From UBA2966 sp965242505 (lineage in GTDB: Bacteria; Pseudomonadota; Alphaproteobacteria; UBA2966): 64,000 nt of DNA. This document shows, in pieces, positions 41,682-50,218 of this stretch. The DNA lies in the NCBI GenBank assembly GCA_965242505.1, contig OZ251449.1, positions 1-64,000 on the forward strand. The letters run 5' to 3'. Each line of letters opens with the position of its first letter. The stretch's first letter is position 1. The notes beneath the pieces are model-generated. The model saw nothing but the letters and a program-made list of their open reading frames with translations. It searched no databases and was not told the origin of the DNA. Both the position numbers and the translations under genes were made by a program.

Positions 41682-43126
41682 AGCGGGACGCCCGCGCCGC
41701 GCTGCTCATCGACTTCGGCAGCACCTACACCAAGCTCCGCGCCGTCGACCTGGAACGGGCCGAGATCGTCGGCGCGGGCCAGGGGCCGTCGACGGTCGCG
41801 ACCGACGTCGCGGTCGGCATGGAAGCGGCGCTCGCGGACCTGGAAACCCGTATCGGCGGCCTTCCCGATTTCACGCACCGCCTGGCGACCTCCAGCGCCG
41901 CCGGCGGCTTGCGCATGGTCACCGTGGGGCTGGTCAAGGAGTTGACGGCGGAGGCGGCGCGAATCGCCGCGCTGGGCGCCGGCGCCAGGCTGGTCGGCGC
42001 CTACGCCTATCGGCTGACCGCCGGCGACGTCGCCGAGATCGAGGCGCTCGATCCCGACATCCTCCTGCTCGCCGGCGGCACCGACGGCGGCAACGACGAG
42101 GTGATCCGGCACAACGCCGGGAGGCTCGCGGCGTGCGGCCTCGCCTGTCCCGTCGTCGTCGCCGGGAACCGCGAGGCGACGGACGGCGTCTCGGCGCGGC
42201 TCGCCTCGGCGGGCAAGACGGCGATCCCCGCCGGGAACGTCATGCCGGAGTTCAACGTGCTCGACATCGAGCCCGCGCGCGCCGCCATCCGCCGGATATT
42301 CATCGACAGGATCGTTCACGCCAAGGGGATCGACCGGGCGGCGGAGGCGTTCGACGCGGTTCTCATGCCGACGCCGGAAGCGGTCATGGAGGGCGCGCGC
42401 CTGCTCGCCGACGGCGTCGGCGGGCGGGACGGCCTGGGGCCGCTGCTCGTGGTCGACGTCGGGGGCGCGACGACGGACGCGCACTCGGTGGCGGCCGGCG
42501 AGCCGACCGTCGAGGGGGCGATCCAGCGCGGGTTGCCCGAACCCTACGTCAAGCGCACCGTCGAGGGCGATCTCGGGGTGCGCCACAACGCCCTTTCCGT
42601 CGTCGAGGCGGCGGGCCTGGACGCTCTCGCCCGCGACGCCGGGCTGTCCGGGGACCGTCTTCGCGAAATCGTGGCGGCGGTCGCCGGCGACGTGGAGCGG
42701 TTGCCGCGGACGGACGAGGAACGGGCGGTCGACCGGGCGCTCGCGCGCGCCGCGACCCGTATCGCCGTCGGCCGCCACGCGGGCAGGACCGAGACCGTCT
42801 ACACCGCCATGGGGCCGGCCATCGCCCAGCACGGCAAGGACCTCACGGGGCTGGCGGCCGTCGTCGGCACCGGCGGCGCGCTGGTCCACGGCGGCGACCC
42901 GGCGGGGATCCTGGCCGCGGCGCGCGCCGACCCCGCCGACCCGGAGTCGCTCCGCCCGCGCGCGCCCCGGCTCTATCTGGATCGGGAATACCTGTTGTAC
43001 GCCTGCGGCCTGCTGGCGACCGTGGAGCCGGAAGCCGCCTTGACCTTGGGCCTCGCCCATATGCATCCTGTGCACCCCGTCGCCGAGGAGGAACAGTGGA
43101 ATGGCCGAAGTTCCGTCGCTGGATAG
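41678..43126 (+). CDS. glmL: GlmL/MutL-like reactivating ATPase of glutamate mutase
   Basis: 482 residues of the ASKHA-fold MutL (glutamate mutase) family. The N-terminal phosphate loop LLIDFGSTYTKLRAVD, ILLLAGGTDGGNDE and LLVVDVGGATTDAHSV are actin-like nucleotide motifs. It probably reactivates or loads cobalamin. GTG 41678 overlaps the glmS stop; the end overlaps glmE by 26 bp. It is unrelated to DNA mismatch repair MutL. Confidence 0.87.
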   Translation: MKRDARAALLIDFGSTYTKLRAVDLERAEIVGAGQGPSTVATDVAVGMEAALADLETRIGGLPDFTHRLATSSAAGGLRMVTVGLVKELTAEAARIAALGAGARLVGAYAYRLTAGDVAEIEALDPDILLLAGGTDGGNDEVIRHNAGRLAACGLACPVVVAGNREATDGVSARLASAGKTAIPAGNVMPEFNVLDIEPARAAIRRIFIDRIVHAKGIDRAAEAFDAVLMPTPEAVMEGARLLADGVGGRDGLGPLLVVDVGGATTDAHSVAAGEPTVEGAIQRGLPEPYVKRTVEGDLGVRHNALSVVEAAGLDALARDAGLSGDRLREIVAAVAGDVERLPRTDEERAVDRALARAATRIAVGRHAGRTETVYTAMGPAIAQHGKDLTGLAAVVGTGGALVHGGDPAGILAAARADPADPESLRPRAPRLYLDREYLLYACGLLATVEPEAALTLGLAHMHPVHPVAEEEQWNGRSSVAG

Positions 43127-44609
43127 CGCCGCGCCGCCGCTGTCGGAGGCCCGGATCCCGGACGACGAGTTCGCCAGGATGCGCGCCGAGAACCTAGCCC
43201 GCTGGCCGACGGGCGCGGGAGTCGATTTCGACGCCGCGGTCGACTACCACAAGAGCCTGCCCCCGCATAAGCGCCTCGCCTGGGTGATGCGGCGAGCGGA
43301 CGCGGAGGGCCGCACGCTGACCCAGCCGCGCGGCGGCTTCGGCACCCTGGAGATGCAGAAGGAACTGATGACCACCCTCGACCGGGAGGGCCTGGCCGAC
43401 ATCGTTCCGACCACGACCGACAGCTACACGCGGAACGAGCGCTGGGAGCAGGCCCGGCACGGCATCGAGGAATCCATGCGTCTCGGGCGCTCGATGCTGA
43501 ACGGGTTCCCGATGGTCAACTACGGCGTCGAGGACGCCCGCGAGCTGATCGAGGCGATCGACAAGCCCGCCGTCATGCTGACGGGCACGGCGATGCCCAG
43601 GCTCACCGGCGAGGTCGGCTACGCGGCCGGATATTCGGGATACCTGGGGTCGGCCATCGCCTACACCCTGTCCTACACCAAGGAGATCCCGATCGAGACC
43701 GGCATCCGCAACTACCAGTACCTCGACCGGCTGGCGTCGATGTACCTGGAGCGCGGGGTCGAGCTGCACCGCCGCCAGCCGGGCTTCCTCACCGGGACCA
43801 ACATCCCGCCCTGCATCGCCATCGTCACGGCCGTGCTGGACGCGCTGCTGGCGGCGGCGCAGGGGGTCCGCAACTACGGCCTCGAGCTCGGCCAGACGCT
43901 GCATCTGGTCCAGGACGCGGCCGCCATCCAGGTCTGCCGCGAGATGTGCCAGGAGTATCTGGCCAGGAAGGGGTACGAGGGCGCGTTCACGCCGGTGACG
44001 TCGCTGCACTGGATGGGCGCGTGGCCGCACGACGACGCCCAGTCGGCGGCGATCGTGGCCTATGGCGGCACGCTCGCGGCCGTGGGCGGCGCCGTCAGCG
44101 TCACCACGAAGAGCCTCCACGAGGCCTTCGGCATCCCGACGCCGGAGGCCAACGCCGAGGGGCTGCGCGTCACCCGCATGGCCATCTACATGGCGCGCAG
44201 CGTCAAGCTCGAGGGTCTGCCCGCCTACGAACGGGAGAAGGACGTCATCCGTCGGGAGGTCCGGGCCATCGTCGACAAGGTGCTGGAGATGGGCGACGGC
44301 GACGCGGCCGTCGGCGCGGTGCGGGCCTGCGAGGCCGGCGTGCTCGACATCCCCTGGTCGCCGAGCCGTTCGGTCAGGAGCCGCGTCCTTCCGGCCCGCG
44401 ACGTCGACGGATACCTGCGCATCCTGAACCCGGGCGACATGCCGTTTCCCCGCGACGTCCTCGACTATCACGAGGAGCGCCTGCGCAAGCGCGCCGAGAA
44501 GGAGGGGACGCCCTACGACAACGAGCTCGCGGTCTCGAGCGTCTACGAGATTTCCGAACCCCTCCAAGCGCTGGCGCCGTTTCCCTACGTCCAGGAGGCG
44601 GCGGAATGA
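43101..44609 (+). CDS. glmE: Methylaspartate (glutamate) mutase epsilon subunit
   Basis: 502 residues, slightly longer than well-known GlmE (about 480). The TIM-barrel catalytic chain carries PRGGFGTLEMQKELM, TSDSYTR-like TTTDSYTRNERW, and LHWMGAWPHDDAQS, all family-typical. It is co-encoded with glmS and glmL. No methylaspartate ammonia-lyase or mesaconate hydratase gene is in the window, so the metabolic direction is open. Confidence 0.88.
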   Translation: MAEVPSLDSAAPPLSEARIPDDEFARMRAENLARWPTGAGVDFDAAVDYHKSLPPHKRLAWVMRRADAEGRTLTQPRGGFGTLEMQKELMTTLDREGLADIVPTTTDSYTRNERWEQARHGIEESMRLGRSMLNGFPMVNYGVEDARELIEAIDKPAVMLTGTAMPRLTGEVGYAAGYSGYLGSAIAYTLSYTKEIPIETGIRNYQYLDRLASMYLERGVELHRRQPGFLTGTNIPPCIAIVTAVLDALLAAAQGVRNYGLELGQTLHLVQDAAAIQVCREMCQEYLARKGYEGAFTPVTSLHWMGAWPHDDAQSAAIVAYGGTLAAVGGAVSVTTKSLHEAFGIPTPEANAEGLRVTRMAIYMARSVKLEGLPAYEREKDVIRREVRAIVDKVLEMGDGDAAVGAVRACEAGVLDIPWSPSRSVRSRVLPARDVDGYLRILNPGDMPFPRDVLDYHEERLRKRAEKEGTPYDNELAVSSVYEISEPLQALAPFPYVQEAAE

Positions 44610-44624
44610 CCCGGGACCGTGATT

Positions 44625-44700
44625 TACCCCCCTCCCGACCTCCCCCCTGTCAGGGAGGAGGAGTGTGGATGGCTCCCTCCTGGATAGGGGAGGAGAGCGC
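44625..44700. repeat. Palindromic element core, copy 8
   Basis: CCCCCTCCCGACCTCCCCCC palindrome CCTCCCCCCTGTCAGGGAGGAGG followed by GAGTGTGGATGGC. A short non-coding spacer to 44805 follows; no termini retained. Confidence 0.7.
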
Positions 44701-44805
44701 GCCGCTCGCCGAGGATGGAGACTTTCTGGACATGCTCTCCGACTACGATATCGTACCGACGATGCCGCCGTAGCGGCGTGGCGCCTGGATTCGCGGGAGA
44801 AAGCC

Positions 44806-45204
44806 ATGAAACGCATGCACGTCGGTCTCGTCGTCGAGGACGTGGCCGCCTCGGCGGCGTTCTACACGCGCCTCTTCGGCCGGCCGCCGACCCTGGAGAA
44901 GCCCGACTACGCCAAGTGGATGCTGGACGACCCCAGGGTCAACTTCTCGATCAGCTCTCGCGGTCGCGCGCCCGGCGACGTGCATCTCGGCGTCCAGGCG
45001 GAGGACGAGGCCGAGCTCGGCGAGCTTCGCGAACGATGGGCGGCGACGGGCGCCGAGACCCTGGACAGGAACGCGCTCACCTGCGGTTACCAGACCCAGA
45101 ACAAGACCTGGGTGCGTGACCCCGAGGGCGTGCGCTGGGAGGCGTTCCACACCTACGCGGTCGCCGAGTCGTTCGGCGAGAACGAATCGACGGAAGAGCG
45201 GTAG
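44806..45204 (+). CDS. VOC/glyoxalase-fold protein, ArsI/CadI-like
   Basis: 132 residues in two beta-alpha-beta modules. KRMHVGLVVEDVAASAAFYT is the usual N-module, and the C-module has NALTCGYQTQNKTWVRDPEG with the metal Glu in WEAFHT. The layout matches CadI/ArsI C-As lyases, but the vicinal Cys pair of ArsI is reduced to one Cys here, so organoarsenical cleavage is doubtful. The stop TAG starts the element motif TAGCCTGCATTTCTCC. Confidence 0.75.
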   Translation: MKRMHVGLVVEDVAASAAFYTRLFGRPPTLEKPDYAKWMLDDPRVNFSISSRGRAPGDVHLGVQAEDEAELGELRERWAATGAETLDRNALTCGYQTQNKTWVRDPEGVRWEAFHTYAVAESFGENESTEER

Positions 45205-45262
45205 CCTGCATTTCTCCTGCCGGCGGGGATCGAGGAGTGCGCGCCGCCGCCGGGCCGCGTGG
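45202..45262. repeat. MITE-like element terminus, partial copy 9
   Basis: TAGCCTGCATTTCTCCTGCCGGCGGGGATCGAGGAGTGCG-type end, closely matching the terminus at 3702 (which also has GGGATCGAGGAGCGCG). No palindromic core follows, so this is a solo or decayed end. Confidence 0.7.
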
Positions 45263-45351
45263 GTCGATGGATACGGCGGCGCGTTTTACACCGGCGGGCC
45301 GGCGGATCAGAATGGCCGTTGCGGCGCCCGTTGAAGGAGGATCGACCGGCC

Positions 45352-46410
45352 ATGGCCGACAGGAAAGTGGCGCTGGTCCTGGGCGGGACCGGCATGGTGG
45401 GGCGGAACCTCGTCATGCTGCTCGACGCCCTGGAGGACTGGGAGGCCATCGCCGTCTCGCGCCGGGAACCCTACTTCGAGACCGGGGCGCGCCACATCGC
45501 CTGCGACATGGCGGAGCCCGACGACTGCCGGGCCAAGCTGTCGGGCCCGGCCATCGGCGGCGTCACCCACGTCTTCTTCTGCGGACACGCCACCGGCATC
45601 CGCTGGGCCGAGAAGGCGTCCGAGGACGCCGACCTGTTCCGCAACTCGATGGACGCCGCGCTGCCCAACCTGCCCGGTCTGCGGCACGTCTGCCTGATGC
45701 AGGGATCGAAGTACTACGGACGCCACCTCGGGCCGTTCAGGACGCCGGCGCGGGAGGAGGACCCGCGCCACATGCCGCCCAACTTCTACTATTCGCAGCA
45801 GGACCACCTGATGGAGCTGTCGGAGGGGCGGCCGTGGGGCTGGTCGTGCGCGCGCCCGCACATCGTCGCGGGCTACGCGCGCACCGACCTCAACCTGATC
45901 AAACCGATCGCGGTCTACGCGACGATCTCCAGGGAGCTCGGCCTGCCGCTTCGCTATCCCGGCAACGAGGCCGCCTACCGGGCGCTTCACTGCGCCACGG
46001 ACGTCGAGCTGCTGGCGCGCGCGATGGTGTGGATGTCGACCACGCCCGAATGCGCCGGAGAGGCCTTCAACGTGGTCAACGGCGACTACTTCCGCTGGGA
46101 GAACGTGTGGCCGAAGATCGCCGACTACTTCGGGATGGAGTGCGGCCCCGTCCAGGAGATCGACCTTGAACTGATGATGGCCGACAAGGGGCCCCTGTGG
46201 AACGAGATCGTCGCCAGGCGCGGCCTGACGGAGACGCCGTGGGCGGAGGCGGCCCACTGGGGGTACGCCAACTACGCCTTCGCGCCGTCCTGGGACGTGA
46301 TGCTCGAATCCCTGAAGCTTCGGAAGTTCGGATTCCACGACTACGTGGACAGCGAGGAGATGTTCATCCGCATCTTCGACGGCTTCCGGCGCGACGGGTT
46401 CATCCCGTAG
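45352..46410 (+). CDS. PRISE/progesterone 5-beta-reductase-like SDR
   Basis: 352 residues of the extended/atypical SDR group. The NADP loop is LVLGGTGMVGRNLVMLL; THVFFCGHATG and MQGSKYYGRHLGP follow, and NFYYSQQDHL carries the motif of the PRISE family (catalytic Tyr in place of classical YxxxK). The family reduces activated C=C bonds of enones. AAGGAGG lies 10 bases upstream of ATG 45352. Substrate unknown. Confidence 0.8.
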   Translation: MADRKVALVLGGTGMVGRNLVMLLDALEDWEAIAVSRREPYFETGARHIACDMAEPDDCRAKLSGPAIGGVTHVFFCGHATGIRWAEKASEDADLFRNSMDAALPNLPGLRHVCLMQGSKYYGRHLGPFRTPAREEDPRHMPPNFYYSQQDHLMELSEGRPWGWSCARPHIVAGYARTDLNLIKPIAVYATISRELGLPLRYPGNEAAYRALHCATDVELLARAMVWMSTTPECAGEAFNVVNGDYFRWENVWPKIADYFGMECGPVQEIDLELMMADKGPLWNEIVARRGLTETPWAEAAHWGYANYAFAPSWDVMLESLKLRKFGFHDYVDSEEMFIRIFDGFRRDGFIP

Positions 46411-46427
46411 GCGGCGCGGGGGCGGCC

Positions 46428-46616
46428 ATGGCGCGAGGGTCGGACGGCGGGGGCGGCGGCCGGGCGCTCGGCTATACGGACGTTCTCGATATCCTGGAGA
46501 TCGTCGACGGCGCCGGCGAGGAATGCGAGGTGGTCGTCGACGCGGGCGATTTCCGTCTGCGTTTCGTGAAGGAGGCCCCTCCGACCGACGCGCCGACGCG
46601 CGGGACGCTTCCGTGA
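46428..46616 (+). CDS. BCCP-N-terminal-like mini-protein
   Basis: 62 residues resembling only the N-terminal helical-strand part of biotin carboxyl carrier proteins: TDVLDILEIVDGAG then FRLRFVKEAP. There is no biotin attachment domain. It overlaps the downstream carboxyltransferase gene (GTGA). A similar stand-alone 58-residue protein is at 55684 and the same segment begins the BCCP at 55184, so it probably mediates assembly with the carboxyltransferase. This is inference from recurrence and operon position. Confidence 0.6.
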   Translation: MARGSDGGGGGRALGYTDVLDILEIVDGAGEECEVVVDAGDFRLRFVKEAPPTDAPTRGTLP

Positions 46617-48082
46617 GCCGCGAGATCCCCATCGTCGAAGAGGCCCTGCGGGACGCCCACCAGTGCCTGTGGTCGACCCGCATGACCAACGAGATGATGC
46701 TGCCCGTCGTCGAGCGCATGGACGCCGCGGGCTACGACGCCATCGACCTGATCGGCGGCGCGGTCTGGGACGTCACGGTCCGCTTTCTCCTGGAGGACCC
46801 GTGGGAGCGGATACGTCACGTCCGCCGGCTCGCGACGAGGACGCCGCTGAACGCCTGGGTGCGCGGACAGAGCCTGTGGACCTTCGAGATATTCCCTGAC
46901 GACGTGGTCGGGCTCGCCATGGAACGACTGGCGGCGAACGGCATCCGGCGGGCCACGATCTACGACCATCTCAACGACATGGACTGCCTCCGCGTCGTCG
47001 TCGGCAAGGCGGTGGAGGTCGGGCTCGAGGTGTCGGGCGCCCTGGTCTTCACCCTGAGTCCGGTCCATACGGACGCGCATTTCGCCGAGCGCGCCGCCCG
47101 GTTCGTCCGCATGGGCGCGACCGAGGTCGTCATCAAGGACCCGAGCGGCCTGTTGTCGGTCGAGCGTATCCGCGCCCTGGGGCCGGCCGTGAAGAGAGCC
47201 ATCGGCGGCGCGGCGCTCAACCTGCACACCCACTGCATGACGGGCCGGGCCCCCGACGTCCTGCTCGAGTCCGTCGACTGCGAGGTCGATAAGCTGCACT
47301 GCGCGATCTCGCCGCTGGCGCACGCCGCGTCCCATCCGCCCACGGAATGGATCGCCGGGAACCTGGCCGCGAAGGGATACGCGACGCGGCTCGACGCCGG
47401 GCTCCTCGAAGAGATCGCGGACTATTTCCGTTTCGTCGCCCGGCGCTGGAACAAGCCGGTCGGCGCGCCCGCGCCGTTCGACCCGCGCGCGCTGGAGCAC
47501 CAGATGCCGGGCGGCATGATCTCCAACCTGACGAGCCAGCTCGCGACCGTCGGGCTGGAGCATCGCCTGGACGAAGTCCTCGACGAGATGGGCCGGGTGC
47601 GCAAGGAGCTCGGATACCTGCCGATCGTCAGCCCGTCGGCCCAGTTCATCGCCATCCAGGCGGTCCTCAACCTGACGCGGGGGGAGCGCTACGAGACCAT
47701 TCCCGACGAACTGCGGAAGTACGTCCTCGGCTACTACGGCCGTCCGCCGGCGCCGATAGACCAGAACCTCGTCGATCGCGTGGCCAGGAAGAGCGCCGAC
47801 GTCGTCACCGGCCCCAGCGGTTCCCACGTTCCTCCGGCGCTCGACAGGATCCGCGAGGAGCGGGGGCCCTTCGAGTCGGACGACGACCTGCTGCTCGCGG
47901 CGATGTACCCCGACGAGGTCCTCCGGCCCCTGTTCGAAGCGCGCGCGACGGCCGATTACACAACGTTCCATCACGCCTACACGCCGACCGAGTATCTCCT
48001 GAGGGAGGTCGAAGCCCGCCCGGAGTTGCGGAATTTCGAGCTCTCCAGGGGAGCCGGCCCCGGCGTCGTCTACAATCGCTGA
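46613..48082 (+). CDS. Biotin-dependent carboxyltransferase (pyruvate/oxaloacetate carboxylase B-type)
   Basis: 489 residues equal to the HMGL-like TIM barrel plus carboxylase-conserved domain of PycB/OadA, without the C-terminal biotinyl domain. DAHQCLWSTRMTNEMMLPV is the metal-binding barrel start, LHTHCMTGRAPDV carries the H-x-H metal ligands, and HQMPGGMISNLTSQL is the carboxylase hallmark. It moves carboxyl between carboxybiotin and an acceptor. A close paralogue is at 57971. No biotin carboxylase gene is in the window. Confidence 0.83.
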   Translation: MSREIPIVEEALRDAHQCLWSTRMTNEMMLPVVERMDAAGYDAIDLIGGAVWDVTVRFLLEDPWERIRHVRRLATRTPLNAWVRGQSLWTFEIFPDDVVGLAMERLAANGIRRATIYDHLNDMDCLRVVVGKAVEVGLEVSGALVFTLSPVHTDAHFAERAARFVRMGATEVVIKDPSGLLSVERIRALGPAVKRAIGGAALNLHTHCMTGRAPDVLLESVDCEVDKLHCAISPLAHAASHPPTEWIAGNLAAKGYATRLDAGLLEEIADYFRFVARRWNKPVGAPAPFDPRALEHQMPGGMISNLTSQLATVGLEHRLDEVLDEMGRVRKELGYLPIVSPSAQFIAIQAVLNLTRGERYETIPDELRKYVLGYYGRPPAPIDQNLVDRVARKSADVVTGPSGSHVPPALDRIREERGPFESDDDLLLAAMYPDEVLRPLFEARATADYTTFHHAYTPTEYLLREVEARPELRNFELSRGAGPGVVYNR

Positions 48083-48113
48083 CGATCCAGCGCGCGCAGG
48101 GAGGGAGTTCGCC

Positions 48114-48914
48114 ATGAACCGCGTCGACGGAAAGGTTGCCATCGTCACCGGGGCCGGTCGGGGCATCGGCCGCGCGGCGGCGGAGCTGCTGGCCGAACGC
48201 GGCGCCAGGGTCCTGGCGACCGACGTCCTCGACGGGGACGTCGAGGAGACGGTCGCGCGGATCCGGGCGCGGGGCGGGGAGGCCCGGGGCCTTCGCCACG
48301 ACGTCGCCGACGAGAGGGATTGGGCCGCGGCCGTCGATGCGGCCGTGAACGGCCTCGGCGGTTTCGACGTGCTGGTCAACAACGCCGGCGTGTATCTCCA
48401 GAAGTCCATCGAAGAGACGACCTTCGAGGAGTACGACCGCGTCATGCGGATCAACGTCTGGGGCGTGATGCTCGGCGCGAGGTTCGCCATGGGCTCGATG
48501 AAGGAGCGCATCCCGGCGGAGGGTCCGGCGGGCGCGATCGTCAACCTGGTGTCGGTCGCCTCGATCAAGGGCTCGCCCTTCGCTTCCGTCTACGCGACGT
48601 CGAAGGGCGCCGTGCGCCTGTTCACGAGGTCCGCGGCGCGGGAGGTCGCGGCGCTCGGCTACAACATCCGCGTCAACGGCGTCTATCCCGGGATCATCGA
48701 TACGCAGATGGGCGACGCCGCCATGAAGCGGATCGCCGACGCCGCCGGCGAGAGCGGGAACCGGGCGCGCGAGATGGCGGAAGACCTGCACCTGATCGGC
48801 CGGCTGGGCGCGGTGGACGACGTCGCCAAGGCCATAGTCTTCCTCGCCTCCGAGGACGCCTCCTTCGTCACCGGGAGCGAATTCGTCGTCGACGGCGGTT
48901 TCTGTCTGAAGTAG
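48114..48914 (+). CDS. Classical short-chain dehydrogenase/reductase
   Basis: 266 residues with TGAGRGIG, NNAG and the catalytic SVASIKGSPFASVYATSKGA containing Ser, Y-x3-K. It is a typical NAD(P)-dependent alcohol/ketone oxidoreductase. GGGAGGGAG precedes ATG 48114. Its TAG stop (48912-48914) is the first triplet of the palindromic element that follows. Confidence 0.88.
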   Translation: MNRVDGKVAIVTGAGRGIGRAAAELLAERGARVLATDVLDGDVEETVARIRARGGEARGLRHDVADERDWAAAVDAAVNGLGGFDVLVNNAGVYLQKSIEETTFEEYDRVMRINVWGVMLGARFAMGSMKERIPAEGPAGAIVNLVSVASIKGSPFASVYATSKGAVRLFTRSAAREVAALGYNIRVNGVYPGIIDTQMGDAAMKRIADAAGESGNRAREMAEDLHLIGRLGAVDDVAKAIVFLASEDASFVTGSEFVVDGGFCLK

Positions 48915-49167
48915 CCCGCATTTCCCAGACCGCTTGTCCGCAGGCCCCATCCGGCGACCGGGGCGCCGCAGGGTCCGTTCGCGCTCCTCCCCTTGGCGCG
49001 ACCCCCACCCCGACCCTCCCCCTGCAAGGGAGAGGGAGAAGAAGGGGAGCGGAGAGGCCATTCATACTCCTCCCCCCTGGCAGGGGGGAGGTCGGGAGGG
49101 GGGGACCGCGGTCCCGCAACGCCGCGCAACCACCGATCCTCCCACCGGTATGAAAACGCGGGGTAGA
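48912..49167. repeat. MITE-like palindromic element, copy 10 (complete, ~256 bp)
   Basis: The left terminus is TAGCCCGCATTTCCCAGACC and the right terminus read inverted is TACCCCGCGTTTTCATACCGG, an imperfect terminal inverted repeat with TA at both edges. Internal order: GCTTGTCCGCAGG, CGCCGCAGGGTCCGTTCGCG, GCGACCCCCACCCCGACCCT, CCCTGCAAGGG palindrome, CTCCTCCCCCCTGGCAGGGG palindrome, GGTCCCGCAACGCCGCGCAA. It is the best preserved copy. Confidence 0.88.
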
Positions 49168-49198
49168 CGACCGGGACACCGGCCCCGGAACCCCGAAC

Positions 49199-49630
49199 TT
49201 ACTGCGCCTTTTCGAAGCGGACGCGGAGGCGGCGTTCGGAGAACTTCCAGCCATCGGCCGTGCGCGCGTATCTGTCGCGATACTCGCCGATCCAGTCGGG
49301 CCGGTCGTAGGGGATCGGTCCGTCGGCCTCGGTGTAGGGGCCCGCGCAACGATAGACGGCGAGATAGATCTCGCCCTCGGCAGTGTTCTCGTCGATCGGG
49401 TCGTAGCGGAGGTTGGCGCAGAAGTGGCGGGTCACCATCGGCGCGCGGTCGGCGAAATGCTTCTTGATGGCATCGCGGCCGCGGCGCTCGACGCCGCCGA
49501 TCTCGAGCACGGCATCCTCCGTGAACAGGGCGACGAACGAATCGAAGTCCTGCCGGTCGGCATGACGGACGTAGTCGTCGTTGAGGCGCTTCAGCTCCCA
49601 TTCCATTTCCATGCGCTCGGTCAGGTTCAT
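49199..49630 (-). CDS. SnoaL-like/NTF2-fold protein
   Basis: 143 residues, similar in size and fold pattern to dioxygenase beta subunits and SnoaL cyclases (DDYVRHADRQDFDSFVALFT, ending WKFSERRLRVRF). No alpha subunit adjoins it, so it may be a stand-alone isomerase or an orphan beta subunit. GGGAGGG precedes ATG 49630. Confidence 0.75.
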   Translation of the reverse strand: MNLTERMEMEWELKRLNDDYVRHADRQDFDSFVALFTEDAVLEIGGVERRGRDAIKKHFADRAPMVTRHFCANLRYDPIDENTAEGEIYLAVYRCAGPYTEADGPIPYDRPDWIGEYRDRYARTADGWKFSERRLRVRFEKAQ

Positions 49631-49810
49631 CGGATCGCCCTCCCGTCGAATCGAGCTCCGCGGCCAGCATAACGACGGCCCCGCGGAATCGGAAACCGTC
49701 GAACGCGCAGGGCGCGGCCTTGACTCCCGCCGGGCGTCCCGACGACACTGCGGCGATCCCGAGGGGCGGCCCCTCCGTCCCCGGAACCCCGGCGACGCGG
49801 AGATCGAATC

Positions 49811-50218
49811 ATGGCCGACGGCGGCGCCATGCTCCCGCCGTTGAAGGCGTATCAGGACGCCCTCGACAACGGCGAAATCATCTATCAGGCGTGCGGCGAC
49901 TGCGGACGCGTGGCGTTCTATCCGCGGCTCGTCTGTCCCGAGTGCGGGTCCACGAACGTCGCCTACAAGCCGAGCGCAGGCAAGGGAGAGGTGTACACCC
50001 GCACCGTCGTTCATGCGCGCGGCCGGGACCCGTACAACGTCGTGCTCATCGACATGGACGAGGGATTCCGGATCATGAGCACGGTCGAGGATGCGCCCAA
50101 CGACGACGTGCGGATCGGTATGCGCGTGGAGCTGAAGACCGTCTACCCGGTGGAGGAAGCCGACGCCAAGGCGGGCCGGCTGCCCAAGCACGTCTTCAGG
50201 CCGCAAGGCGGCGGATGA
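49811..50218 (+). CDS. DUF35 zinc-ribbon/OB-fold protein, thiolase partner
   Basis: 135 residues; zinc ribbon C28, C31, C42, C45 in QACGDCGRVAFYPRLVCPEC, then the OB fold GKGEVYTRTVVHARG. Its stop overlaps the start of the thiolase-like gene at 50215 (ATGA), indicating tight coupling as in other DUF35-thiolase complexes. Confidence 0.87.
   Translation: MADGGAMLPPLKAYQDALDNGEIIYQACGDCGRVAFYPRLVCPECGSTNVAYKPSAGKGEVYTRTVVHARGRDPYNVVLIDMDEGFRIMSTVEDAPNDDVRIGMRVELKTVYPVEEADAKAGRLPKHVFRPQGGG

Noticed and set aside
41678..43126. DNA mismatch repair MutL
   Set aside because: It has actin-like nucleotide motifs and lies between glmS and glmE; it shares only the name with mismatch-repair MutL.
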